Translations under genes and position numbers: made by a program | In this document: positions 55,544 to 64,000 of the stretch, one piece after another | How the letters are laid out: each line of letters starts with the position of its first letter | Position numbering within the stretch: the first letter of the stretch is position 1 | Assembly (NCBI RefSeq): GCF_019649055.1 | Contig: NW_026570253.1 | Span: 1,201,166 to 1,265,165, forward strand | Source of the DNA: Paramacrobiotus metropolitanus | Taxonomy: Eukaryota > Tardigrada > Eutardigrada > Parachela > Macrobiotidae | Direction of reading: 5' to 3' | DNA: 64,000 nucleotides | The notes under the pieces: generated by a model | Seen by the model: the letters and a program-made list of their open reading frames with translations, nothing else | Database searches by the model: none | Told to the model about the DNA's origin: nothing

Positions 55544-56795
55544 TGGTAAGCAGATCGTCTGGTTTTCTGTCCACCGGATCCTTTGAGGAGACGGTAAAGG
55601 CATAATTTCGCGGAGAACCTTGAAGAACCCGTGGTTGGAAACAGATTGACTGCGAACGCAGCCTCTGCTACAACCTGGTCTTTGCTGTCTAGCGACTGTG
55701 GTAGCAACAGGTTGATCGCAAAGCGATCCCTGCCACCTTCGCTTGCCCTATCTTTTGGCTCTTCCACACAAGGAGAGCACTTCGGCTGACTGCCCCAGAC
55801 GGACGAACGGGAACTTCCCAATCCCAACTGACGGATCAGGCTCGGACAGTAGCCTGCAGCGCCCAGAAGGAGCCTCTCAACAATCGGGGACCTTCGCCTT
55901 GAACGGCGACCCGCAACTCTAACGGAAATCGACCTCCCAACGGCGGATCACCGACCTCCACGGACACCGTAACGAACCGGTAAAGTCCTGGTTACAGGTC
56001 GACACAGGTCGAAACTAGCTATAATTCTTAATTCTTAACGGCTGAAATTTATTTCTGAGAACTAGAAATAATTTTTCGATGGTAAAAACTTAATTTTCGT
56101 CGGAGAAACCGACCTAAAAAGTTACTTTACCGACCTAACGGACCACTCTGTGTAACTGACCAGAGGTCGGTCATTCACTTTGCTTTTCATTTTGACGGAT
56201 TTTCCACCGTCAGAAAAATTTCTGAGAATCTAGAAATTATTTCTAACGGCTTAAAAATTAAAATTTCGACCAGAAAACATCTCTGATCGACCTAAAAATA
56301 TTCTTGTTTTTCCGCGAAAATAAGCGCGAAAATTCTTGAATTTCCTTGTGACGTCAGAACGCTCGATTTTCAGTACTTTGAGGCTAGCCAATCAGCGTGC
56401 AGGAAACTTCCATAAGCTTAACATAGGCGTGAATCATCGTTTTTAAATTTTGCACGCGGCTCGCATTCTGTGACGTAGGCAGTGAAGTGCAAGACCACTT
56501 AGCCCTGTGACGTCATACTGGTCAGCACAGTAGTATAGGACGTACCTACTGTAGTACCTTATCATACTGTACTGTACCATAGTACTGTATTGTAACGTTG
56601 TGTACTGAGTCACACACAGACACATCAACACAACAACAACAACATCAAGTCGGACCATCCTGACCCAAGGAAGTTCCTGAACCGAAAGACGTTCCTGATT
56701 CAATTGAACATCCCCACATAAGGGATAGTTCAATTTACTGTACAACAGTACAAGTCTCTCGTTGGTTCCACTTGAACCGACCTGACCCGACAACA
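55544..56795 (+). other. Retroelement leader with candidate primer-binding site
   Basis: TGGTAAGCAGATCGTCTGG at 55544 directly follows the LTR and could pair with a tRNA 3' end; I cannot say which tRNA. The rest is non-coding and contains repeated ACCGACCTAAAAA-like strings, several GGTCGGT copies, and two similar partly palindromic blocks near 56045-56075 and 56215-56245 (TTTCTGAGAAnCTAGAAAT). It may hold packaging or dimerisation signals; that is inference. Confidence 0.45.
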
Positions 56796-57173
56796 ATGTC
56801 GAACCCGAAGGAAAACGAATACGCCCGAAAGTTCAACACGGACTATTCGCGGCGCCTGACCTCAACGCGCCGTATGCACTACGGCACTCCGGTCAGGATA
56901 AAGTCAGCCGTCATCAACGGACTCAACGAAGTCAGCCGAGGCAAGGGAGAAGCGCAACGAGCGGATCCTCCTCGCCGATTCCAACCGTCCGATGACAGCT
57001 TCGAGGACGCCCACGATAAGACGTTCCTCGAGCCTCGAGCTGGCTTAGCAGCCCCGTCCCACCGACCGGGGGAAATGGAGCATCTGCAGGCTGAGACCAC
57101 ATTGTCTCATGCCGAGGCGGAACACCACATGGTGTACCGACCTCTACGGACTCAACAGAAGGACTTCAACTGA
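56796..57173 (+). CDS. Retroelement gag region, N-terminal segment
   Basis: ATG at 56796 in an ACAACAATG context opens a 125-codon frame starting MSNPKENEYARKFNTDYSRR. It is basic and hydrophilic with no recognised domain. Near 57,110-57,165 the coding signal moves to another frame: the alternate frame reads STEGLQLSSQKAQESVTTTK without stops past the TGA. This suggests one indel, and that the segment is the true N-terminus of a longer gag product. Confidence 0.55.
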   Translation: MSNPKENEYARKFNTDYSRRLTSTRRMHYGTPVRIKSAVINGLNEVSRGKGEAQRADPPRRFQPSDDSFEDAHDKTFLEPRAGLAAPSHRPGEMEHLQAETTLSHAEAEHHMVYRPLRTQQKDFN

Positions 57174-57253
57174 GCTCACAGAAAGCTCAGGAGTCGGTAA
57201 CGACTACGAAAGTCACCGACGCCGGACACACATCACCTAACCAGACGGATGAC

Positions 57254-58312
57254 GTGAAGAGGTCGACATCGCCCAACTCGGGTAGAGCGACTTCACCGAC
57301 CTTGAAGGTCGGAGAGAAGCAACCGATAACGGAAATCGGTCAAGTCCAACCGACCACAGAAGTCGGTAGGGCTTCACCAACCTCTAAGGACGGTCAACGG
57401 AAACCGACCTCGGGGGTCGGTTATCCTCAACCGGAGGACGGACCTCATCTGACAACACAAGTTGGAATTGAGGTTAGAAGACTACAGCAATCACCAACCA
57501 AGGAAGTTGGCCAAGTCCAACCGACAACAGAAGTCGGGAGGATTTCGCCAACCAAGAAGGATGGAAGTCCACCGACCAAGGAGGTTGGTCAACAGAAGCC
57601 ACCTGCTGAGGTCGGACCTCACCCGACAACACAAGTCGGAACTGAGGTCGGACTACTTCCACCGACCAAGGTCGGTCAACAAAGGCAGACCATGGAGGTC
57701 GGACCTCGTCCGACAACACAAGTCGGAACTGAGGTCGGGCAACTTCCACCGACCTCAGAGGTCGGACAACAGCAAGTCGGTCAAGTACAACCGACCTCCC
57801 TGGAAAAGAAGCCAGTCGATACAAGGTCGGATATGGATATCCAGTGGCCTAAACTACCGGCCAAAACGGGAGAAACCGAAGCCCCACCACGAAGTGGACC
57901 TCACCCGGCTGGATCACCAACCAACATACCGATGCCTAACGAAAAGGCCATCTCACCGTCAAGTCGACCTTCGCCAACGGAAAGCAGGTCGACCCGAGCA
58001 ACAGAAACTCAACCGAAGGTGAAGTCGCCAACAAGTCGACTTGTCGACCTAAAGAAGAGTCGCCACTCATGTTCGAACTTGGCGACTCGGGTAGTGGAAC
58101 ACCACCACCCATGGACGACGTATTTGACACGACACAAGTGTCACGTCCCAGCAACCGGGATGGATTCTTCCGAACGCCAGTGGCACCCTACTTGGGTAAC
58201 CACAGGTACCAAGCAAGCACGCTTGAGTACACGGCACGGAAGTGGATTGCATCCACACCCCCAGAAAAGATCGAAGACATCGATCGACTCCGGAAACGAT
58301 GCCAGGATTTGA
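57254..58312 (+). CDS. Retroelement gag region, Pro/Thr/Val/Gly tandem-repeat segment
   Basis: Open frame with degenerate repeats of the type PTTEVGxxxPTxxVGQ, encoded by DNA rich in GGTCGG and CCGACC. The repeat part spans about 57290-57830. It is probably an unstructured linker or a scaffold of short binding motifs. After about 58,060 the better coding signal is in another frame, so the last 80 or so codons are probably out of frame. No known domain is recognised. Confidence 0.45.
   Translation: MKRSTSPNSGRATSPTLKVGEKQPITEIGQVQPTTEVGRASPTSKDGQRKPTSGVGYPQPEDGPHLTTQVGIEVRRLQQSPTKEVGQVQPTTEVGRISPTKKDGSPPTKEVGQQKPPAEVGPHPTTQVGTEVGLLPPTKVGQQRQTMEVGPRPTTQVGTEVGQLPPTSEVGQQQVGQVQPTSLEKKPVDTRSDMDIQWPKLPAKTGETEAPPRSGPHPAGSPTNIPMPNEKAISPSSRPSPTESRSTRATETQPKVKSPTSRLVDLKKSRHSCSNLATRVVEHHHPWTTYLTRHKCHVPATGMDSSERQWHPTWVTTGTKQARLSTRHGSGLHPHPQKRSKTSIDSGNDARI
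57290..57830 (+). repeat. Degenerate GGTCGG/CCGACC tandem repeat
   Basis: Units of about 30-50 bp containing CAACCGACC and AAGTCGG or GAGGTCGG, for example CCGACCTCAGAGGTCGG, which is palindromic. Units vary in length and sequence, so the array is older than the mucin array. Confidence 0.7.
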
Positions 58313-59621
58313 TAACACAAATCGTCCTGGCCGACCAAATCGTTAACTCCACGGAAAATCAGATGTCGCGATCGGAGGACACCCATAGCTCGAACGGAAG
58401 CGATGGGAGAAGAACTAGCTGAGGCCAACAATGGCATTGCTGCGCAACAGCGCCGCATCGAACACTTAGAGAGTCATCTCAAGAGGTCCGACAACCCATG
58501 TCGGTACGACTTCGAAGAGATCGAACGACTCCGGAGTACACTTGCAACGTCAGTGGAATCGGTCTTCGAACTGAAGAGACGCCTTGCCACCGTGGAAAAA
58601 GACCTGGCTGACACACAAACAGCCTTGGTCGAATCGGAACTGGCAGCAGGGACGTTCCACCAACAGTTGAAGCAGGCCAATGAAGAGGCCGAAGTGTACC
58701 GGAACGAGGTCGACAGATACATTGTCGAACTCAAGCAGGCCGACGACGAGGTCGACCGGCAGAAATATCGAATCGAACAACTCGAAGGGAGATGGAAACT
58801 CTCCTGGTCAGGGCAGGACGACAGCTAATGGCTCACTACGGCCAGCAACCTGCCTCACCGACCGAAGTAGAGCTACCACCGACCTGGAACAAGCAAACGC
58901 CCAATTGGCCGACCAGGTCTACGGACTAAATGATGTGCTGAAGGAAGAACAAAGACTCCGAGCACAGCTGGAACACAACCTGGCAGAAGCCCAGAAGGTG
59001 TACGAAGCGCAACAGAATCGCATCGCACACTTGGAAGTCCGCGAAAACGACCTGTACAACTACGGTCTGGACGCGGATAAATATATCGATGACTTAAATC
59101 GATATATTGACGAGATGACCACGTATACCGACGACTTGGATACGGAGGTACGATGCCTTCAGGAGGAAACGAAACACCTGGAACAATCCAGGACGGAGCC
59201 TCCATCCTACAGGACTTCGATGGCAGCGGATTTCCACTTTGAACCGTCGCAAACAGTCCGAGATATCCTGTGGGACATTAAACCCAAAGAGGAGAAGAAG
59301 GAACAGAACTTCTTCGTGGGCGTGGTGACAACTAACCCGCTCATCGGAACTCCCCACAGCAACAGCCTCTGCCCACCGTCAGAACCTGAACGGAATACAT
59401 CGACTGCAGCACCACATGTGCCAACGTCAAACGTGCCGACAACGACGACGGCCACGTTAGGTACTACACGAGTACCACGTATGCGACGCACACATCGACG
59501 CATGCGCCAGCGCCCACCACGTCCCACCCGAATGGACCAGCGCCTAACCAATGGGGCGCAGGACGGCGACTGGGAGAGCGAACAGGCTCACACCCCAACA
59601 TGGATGACTTCGGACGCTTAA
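58069..59621 (+). pseudogene. Retroelement gag region, coiled-coil segment (several frames)
   Basis: Three overlapping open stretches appear to be one coding region broken by indels: 58069-58422, 58403-58828 and about 58860-59621. The first has PEKIEDIDRLRKRCQDLITQ. The second has heptad-rich EELAEANNGIAAQQRRIEHL and ELKRRLATVEKDLADTQTAL. The third has LRAQLEHNLAEAQKVYEAQQ and a Tyr/Asp-rich helix with YIDDLNRYIDEM. Together they predict a coiled coil of more than 200 residues ahead of the gag core. The tail (59220-59621) is Pro/Thr/Arg-rich. A coiled coil this long upstream of gag is not typical. The segments are not joined here; frames are given as seen. Confidence 0.5.
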
Positions 59622-59818
59622 CGATAAGCGACTCCGATTATCAGCGGACACGAGCTAGGTCATACAATAATGACCTTCCTCAAGGAGGACGAAGCGGACA
59701 ACCGAATCCGGAACGCCCTCCCGCCGACTACCCACAAGACTCGCAGAACGTGCCTCGGTTCCGACCAGCAGAGGTCGGGCACCACCGAAGGCCGTTCGAA
59801 GTCAGTATGGAAGGGTGA
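59600..59818 (+). pseudogene. Retroelement gag region, short hydrophilic segment
   Basis: A 72-codon frame starting MDDFGRLTISDSDYQRTRAR, Pro/Arg/Gln-rich, bridging the coiled-coil segment and the gag core. It overlaps both neighbours slightly in other frames, consistent with further indels. No domain is recognised. Confidence 0.4.
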
Positions 59819-61104
59819 ACGACCTTCCACCGGGATTCTACCAACAGCCACAACGGCCACCGAGCACCAGCTCCTCAGCCGGAACCGTACCCGGCTGGAT
59901 ACCCAGACCAACAAGGTCGGGGATACCCAGACCAACAAGGTCGGGCATACCCAGACCAACAAGGTCGAGGATATCCACAACAACAGAATTATGGATACCC
60001 GGATCAACAGCATCAGCATTACCCAGACCAACAGGGTCGGGGATACGCGGAACAAGGTTGGGAAGCAAACCCTCCCCACCGCCTGCCATGGACGCCCAAC
60101 AAGCGGCTAACCGGGCATTCCAGGAAACGATGATCCGCGTGTGTGCCCGCGGACGTAAGCAGAAATTGCCGGAATACGACGGCGACCATAACAAACTCGA
60201 GGGATGGTTGAAACAAATCCGTCGATTCTACGCGGAAGCACAAGAATGGCATGAATCGGATCACACGTTCATGACAGACCTAATCTCACGACTCGAAGGC
60301 CAGGCCGCACAATGGCATAGGGACACCGCCGGCAGTGAACCAGCCGGAGGATGGCCAGTCAACCTTTGGTTGGCTAAGTTCGAAGAACAGTTCGGCGACA
60401 AAAACAAGGAAATTAACGCCGTAACCGCCATGGCCAAACGAAAGTACCGCTTTGGACAAGAGACGCCAGAACAGTACTATGACGCCATGATGAACATCAA
60501 GTCCCGATGTGACACCATCACGGACCAGATGGCACTTTTCCATCTGAAGGACAACATCCACGAACCCAAGCTACGAGAAGCCTTGGAGATTCGTATGCCG
60601 GCAACCCCGGTAGAACTGCGTGACTACATACGCCAGTTCGTAAACGGAAAGGAGATGTACGACGTGGCGAAGGGATCACGGGATACCGACTATGCCCGGG
60701 TCCGAGCAACAACGCCTACACCAGCTCCTTTACCGCAGGCGCCAGCACAAACAGTGTACCAGCCATACATGATGCCGGGATATCAAAGTCCCTCGGCAAC
60801 ATACGTGCAACCGACCACACCGATAACGCCACCAGCGCAAATGATGCCGGTCCAGCAACCGACCTGGGCAGGAGTGGCAGCTGTCAACTTGGCAGCACCC
60901 CAACCAGCAGCCGGAGCCCCAGTAAACAACTACGGAGGCCAAAGTCCTGGCTCTGGAGGTAACCAGAATAACGGAAATTCTGGCTATAGCAAAACCCAAA
61001 CCAGGGATACCCGCTTACGGCCAGAATCCCACACAAGGATTCGGCGGCGGAGGTTATGGTCGCGGAAAGGACGTGGCGGCGGAAATCGCGGCCGCGGTAA
61101 CTAA
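59815..61104 (+). CDS. gag: Retroelement gag core (retrotransposon gag domain)
   Basis: A long frame. After a repeat-rich start, from about 60090 it encodes a capsid-like domain: YDGDHNKLEGWLKQIRRFYA, LISRLEGQAAQWHRDTAG, WLAKFEEQFGDKNKEINAV and ETPEQYYDAMMNIKSRCD. This is the layout of the Retrotrans_gag domain (helices with W/F anchors and the FxxxFGDxN-like turn). A Pro/Gln/Ala-rich linker and a Gly/Asn/Arg-rich end follow. The start of this frame is doubtful: the 24-bp repeat at 59897 is also open in a frame giving YPDQQGRG repeats, which may be the original reading. Confidence 0.72.
   Translation: MNDLPPGFYQQPQRPPSTSSSAGTVPGWIPRPTRSGIPRPTRSGIPRPTRSRISTTTELWIPGSTASALPRPTGSGIRGTRLGSKPSPPPAMDAQQAANRAFQETMIRVCARGRKQKLPEYDGDHNKLEGWLKQIRRFYAEAQEWHESDHTFMTDLISRLEGQAAQWHRDTAGSEPAGGWPVNLWLAKFEEQFGDKNKEINAVTAMAKRKYRFGQETPEQYYDAMMNIKSRCDTITDQMALFHLKDNIHEPKLREALEIRMPATPVELRDYIRQFVNGKEMYDVAKGSRDTDYARVRATTPTPAPLPQAPAQTVYQPYMMPGYQSPSATYVQPTTPITPPAQMMPVQQPTWAGVAAVNLAAPQPAAGAPVNNYGGQSPGSGGNQNNGNSGYSKTQTRDTRLRPESHTRIRRRRLWSRKGRGGGNRGRGN
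59897..60050 (+). repeat. 24-bp tandem repeat in gag
   Basis: Three near-identical units (59897, 59921, 59945) of GGATACCCAGACCAACAAGG plus TCGG, then degenerate copies to about 60050. The units read as PRPTRSGI or YPDQQGRG depending on frame. Confidence 0.85.
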
Positions 61105-61189
61105 CCGCGGCGGAGGCGAAACAACAGGGTAACCGACCTTCCCAAGCACAACAAGGTGCTCGGCAGTTTACGACTTATGCGGATAAGAT

Positions 61190-61629
61190 GGAACAACTGT
61201 TCCTTCAGTGGACGCTGGCGGACAGCTTTACTTGCCACTTCTGCAAGTTCGGGAACCACCCCAGGCACGCTGCGCGTTCATCGGCACTCGGGTGCAGGAC
61301 AACCCGAATCGCCGCTGGTATGAGGATTGGCATACGCGATACCTGACGGGAGGACCATTGGGTTCGGCCAGCCCGAACTCGGCACAGATCGTGCCACCCC
61401 GCGCCAACGCCAACAAGGAGGCTCGGGCGGTGCTATTAACGGAAACCAGCAGGCCGGCTCAGGAAACAGGTCGGGCGGAAACCGCGGGAATAGCGGTGGA
61501 GGTCAACAGGGATCTCCGGAACAGCGGCAAATGCTACCGCCACATCAGCCCTTTGGCTCGCCGTCACCCAACAATGGGCCGGCTCGGGAAACTCCTCGGG
61601 AAACGCCTAAGGTCGATGAGCCCCGGTGA
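61190..61629 (+). pseudogene. Retroelement nucleocapsid-like segment with broken CCHC knuckle and Gly/Asn/Gln-rich tail
   Basis: CHFCKFGNHPRHA at about 61230-61270 provides C-x2-C-x4-H of a zinc knuckle; the last cysteine (CAFIGTRV) is in a different frame, so an indel has hit the motif. From about 61327 to 61629 a third frame carries a Gly/Asn/Gln/Ser-rich stretch (SGGAINGNQQAGSGNRSGGN), typical of the end of a nucleocapsid. These identify the gag C-terminus and show this copy is damaged. Confidence 0.5.
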
Positions 61630-61745
61630 CTCATTCGACCTGCGACATCCACCGAACCACCGGACAAGGATAACCCTACTAACCAACTTCACTTTAACCG
61701 GAGAGAATCGCCCATACCCACAACAGAAGGGAAGTCATCCAACGG

Positions 61746-62102
61746 ATGGATGCCTTGGTCAGACAACTAGGTCTGGACCATAACAGCACGGAAGAAGAAT
61801 TCGTCAACGCATTGATGGCTTCAACAGATGAAGCCACAACGGCCAGAACAATGGCAGAACGACTCGGAATTTTTGTTAACAATGGCAAATTCGAGATCCG
61901 GACCGGAACGCAACGAATGCCCGACTCACCCGACCCAGCGCATCAACTCGGCGTTGGAACGTCGGAGGCCGGAACGCAGGGATTGCCCGGACCGGCCGAC
62001 CCAATACCTCAACTTGGCATTGGTACGTCGGAGGTCGGAACGCAAGAAATGCCCGACCTACGTAGCACAAACAACGTGACTACCGCCCGCCGCAGAAAGT
62101 GA
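61746..62102 (+). CDS. Retroelement segment between gag and protease, with a duplicated motif
   Basis: A 118-codon frame starting MDALVRQLGLDHNSTEEEFV, followed by two copies of QLG[VI]GTSE[AV]GTQ (DNA 61943-62050). The first half looks like a small acidic helical domain; no family is recognised. From 62103 to about 62595 further short open stretches occur in shifting frames (for example ERIREQTRRFETPTDVL near 62490), consistent with a linker to the protease. Confidence 0.4.
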   Translation: MDALVRQLGLDHNSTEEEFVNALMASTDEATTARTMAERLGIFVNNGKFEIRTGTQRMPDSPDPAHQLGVGTSEAGTQGLPGPADPIPQLGIGTSEVGTQEMPDLRSTNNVTTARRRK

Positions 62103-62594
62103 CGCAGGACGGACCGGCCACGGAAGCTGGACCGGACTGCCGGTGAGAAAACCAACCGAGCAGCCCAGACAAGGGCCAAGACGCGGAGGACCGGGACGCC
62201 GATTCACGCAAAGGGGCAACAGAAACTTCCCCAATGTATCATCGGACGCGCAACGGATAGATACGCTGCAACAATGGCAGCTATCGACCTCACCGAAGAA
62301 TCGGAAGGAGAAGTCGAAATATGGGAAACAGTCCTCTGGAAGCACAGGCACCCGCTCACTGGCTGCAGCAGGAGTCGGACCTCTCCCAGCAACCTCAACC
62401 GGCTAGAACGGTAGCGGATCTCAGACGTTCGTCAACCTTGACTACATATGGTCGCAAGTGAGGCCAACAGAAACCTCGATAGAAGAACGGATACGAGAAC
62501 AAACACGACGGTTCGAAACTCCCACCGACGTGCTGGAGGACGGAGTAGCTAACCGACCTCAGGCACATGAAGTGGTCGTAACCGAAGTGGAACC

Positions 62595-63053
62595 AATCAA
62601 GGTACGCTGACGCCAACAGAAGGCGGATCAGTCTCCTTAATTCCCATCACGCCGACTGTACGGGAAGTGACCTTCGAAAAGGGACTCACAAGAAACCGAA
62701 GACGGTCAGAGCCTGGACACGTAATCCAGATCGGACCGACGCCCACCATGGCGATGCTCGACACAGGAGCAGAGACTTCGCTGATCGAACAACGATTCTG
62801 CGAACAAAACGACCTACCAATGCAACCTCTTGGCCATTACACTCGGATACTTGGCGTAGGCGGACAAGTTGCCTTCACCGTAACTCACTGTTGCACCGTA
62901 CCGGTAACGCTGCAGGGATTTACGAGCCATCATACTTTCCACGTTCAACCGAACAACGCGGATATCCCAGTGTTACTTGGATGTGATTACCTTCATTCCA
63001 AGTTCACCTTCGTGCTAACGCCCATTCCTAACCGGAACGACCTGGAGGAATGA
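62595..63053 (+). CDS. Retroelement aspartic protease
   Basis: Retropepsin-like domain. The catalytic motif AMLDTGAETSLIE is at about 62752-62790, and the C-terminal IPVLLGCDYLHSKF corresponds to the ILGxD block of the family. The frame is open from about 62595 (LTPTEGGSVSLIPITPTV) without an obvious ATG, so it was probably made as part of a Gag-Pol fusion. It ends with TGA overlapping an ATG (ATGA at 63050-63053). Protease after gag fits Ty3/Gypsy and also some other LTR groups. Confidence 0.72.
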   Translation, partial: NQGTLTPTEGGSVSLIPITPTVREVTFEKGLTRNRRRSEPGHVIQIGPTPTMAMLDTGAETSLIEQRFCEQNDLPMQPLGHYTRILGVGGQVAFTVTHCCTVPVTLQGFTSHHTFHVQPNNADIPVLLGCDYLHSKFTFVLTPIPNRNDLEE

Positions 63054-63810
63054 CGGTAGTGCAGTCTATCCCGATACCAGAGGCATCGGGCACGGTAATA
63101 ACTGAAGCGAGGATAAGTCGGCGATCACCCGTCAAACCCGCCCAACATTTGCCGTGACTGCCGGGATACCAACCGGACTCTGATCGAGGAGATGCAACTG
63201 CACAACGCCATTGAAGCGTACGAAGAAAGGATACGAACTGGAAAACTACGTCCGAAGAAACGCATACTGAAGACGGCAGTAAAGTCTATCCCGATACCAG
63301 AGGCATCCGCAACGGAAGCGGATGCCATCTTAAAGTCCAACAAAGTACCGGACTTGGTTTGCGGGAATACAACACTTTCTCGACCGACGGACGTTGGAGA
63401 TGATGGCCACTCTCAACAGAACGGAGCGGTGACCACGGACCAGATACAGGAAGCACAACGGACATGCGAACCTGTATTGGCCCTCGCCGAACATCGACGA
63501 TGAAGCTTGGGAATGGGAAGACGAACGAGTCCCAATCCATCGGCAGTACATGGAATACGGACTTCCAGTACCACGCCCTCTGGAGATACCCTGCCAAGAA
63601 CTAGGCGGAGCACTCTTCAGTTACATGCGACAAGTACAGTTGAACGGAGAATCGACTACAACTGCGTTTTGGAAACGGTACGGCGAGGACACCTCAATAA
63701 CAAGGACGATCCCCGACCCGTTACCGCCAATCACGGAACACTTTCCGAAGGAAGTCAAATTCGTCAATGACCTGAAGAAGCCAACTGAGCACGCAAATTG
63801 GCGAAATTGA
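63050..63810 (+). pseudogene. Retroelement coding remnants downstream of protease
   Basis: Three short open stretches lie in different frames: 63050-63157, 63192-63503 (starting MQLHNAIEAYEERIRTGKLR) and 63550-63810 (starting MEYGLPVPRPLEIPCQELGG). They are hydrophilic and unrecognised. The peptide SIPIPEAS occurs in both the first and the second, from a 25-bp direct DNA repeat at 63063-63087 and 63283-63307. They probably form the protease-to-polymerase linker. No reverse transcriptase motif is seen. Confidence 0.35.
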
Positions 63811-64000
63811 CCGACCTGATCGCTGCATAATTTGCAACGATAATATTGATGGAGTCATCCGGACGCTGAAGACCCATCATGACCTGACTTGGGTTGACGG
63901 CAGACCGTCGTCACCAGCCCCTCCGCAACCAGAACGGAAGGTAAACTCAAGCCGGAAGACCAAGTCGTTAGTTAACCAATGGCTGAGCAACATAAGCTCA
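63780..64000 (+). CDS. Open stretch with a Cys-Cys-His-His cluster, runs off the right edge
   Basis: The frame reads IGEIDRPDRCIICNDNIDG followed by VIRTLKTHHDLTW, then a Pro/Ser/Lys-rich part to the window end. C-x2-C followed by HH after 13 residues resembles a zinc-binding module but does not fit the strict C2H2 spacing. It is likely part of the retroelement's downstream coding region. Confidence 0.35.

Larger units (their letters stand above)
55092..64000 (+). mobile_element. Large LTR retrotransposon, Ty3/Gypsy-like, inserted in ABCC copy 3 intron 2; runs off the right edge
   Basis: It comprises a 5' LTR (55092-55543), a TGG-starting candidate primer-binding site, a leader of about 1.25 kb, then gag-like and protease coding segments to the end of the window. 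Base composition changes sharply at the left end, from AT-rich host DNA to DNA rich in ACCGAC/GGTCGG. Coding potential is long but split among all three plus-strand frames, with at least eight frame changes, whereas the flanking host genes read cleanly. Reverse transcriptase, integrase and the 3' LTR are not visible, so the superfamily call rests on the gag core, the CCHC knuckle and a DTGA protease. The element is at least 8.9 kb in the window alone. Confidence 0.82.

Noticed and set aside
57474-60194. Several minus-strand frames of 70-140 codons inside the retroelement
   Set aside because: Mirror images of the GGTCGG-rich coding repeats; not supported by any motif.

Overview
The window is animal nuclear DNA: intron-rich genes with GT-AG introns mostly of 50-600 bp, AATAAA signals, and AT-rich spacers. 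Type-2 chitin-binding domains and a CLIP-170-type gene point to an invertebrate that makes chitin, probably an ecdysozoan. A tardigrade would fit the compact introns, but the sequence alone does not settle this. Most genes below were rebuilt exon by exon from splice sites, reading phase and family motifs. In all seven host genes modelled completely the exon lengths sum to a multiple of three, which is the main internal check on the models.

Layout. (1) 1-4.6 kb, minus strand: two related secreted proteins, one cut by the left edge and one complete. Each has a small signal-peptide exon and then a dibasic site; the complete one carries a dense N-glycosylation-site region and a C-terminal chitin-binding domain. 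(2) 7.95-18.5 kb, plus strand: a 25-exon CLIP-170/CLIP-190 microtubule plus-end protein, with a small unrecognised antisense ORF in its first intron. (3) 19.25-25.3 kb, minus strand: a 9-exon TMEM94 orthologue, tail to tail with CLIP. (4) 28.2-29.0 kb: a tiny two-exon TAL-type bHLH factor, between a 634-bp palindrome and a 170-bp fold-back repeat. (5) 30.85-33.7 kb: a secreted threonine-rich mucin-like protein with a 30/60-bp coding tandem array. (6) 34.8-55.0 kb: three tandem ABCC (MRP-type) transporter genes. Two are full length (1510 and 1476 residues); only the first two exons of the third are visible. (7) 55.1 kb to the right edge: a large LTR retrotransposon lying in intron 2 of the third ABCC gene. 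It has a 452-bp LTR with TGT/ACA ends, a long leader, an unusually long gag region with coiled coils and GGTCGG-rich repeats, a gag core, a CCHC knuckle and an aspartic protease. Reverse transcriptase is not reached before the window ends.

How the parts relate. The secreted proteins are probably cuticle, gut-lining or extracellular matrix components. The ABCC cluster arose by tandem duplication: most exon lengths are identical between copies one and two. The retroelement has many frame changes although the neighbouring host genes read cleanly, so it looks like an indel-decayed copy rather than poor sequence.

Points most worth a second look: a 21-bp candidate intron (or in-frame stop) in the second ABCC gene; a 31-bp microexon there; the retroelement's coiled-coil gag extension; the 634-bp palindrome; the miniature TAL-type factor; and an over-represented octamer TACTCGTA/TACGAGTA across the non-coding host DNA.
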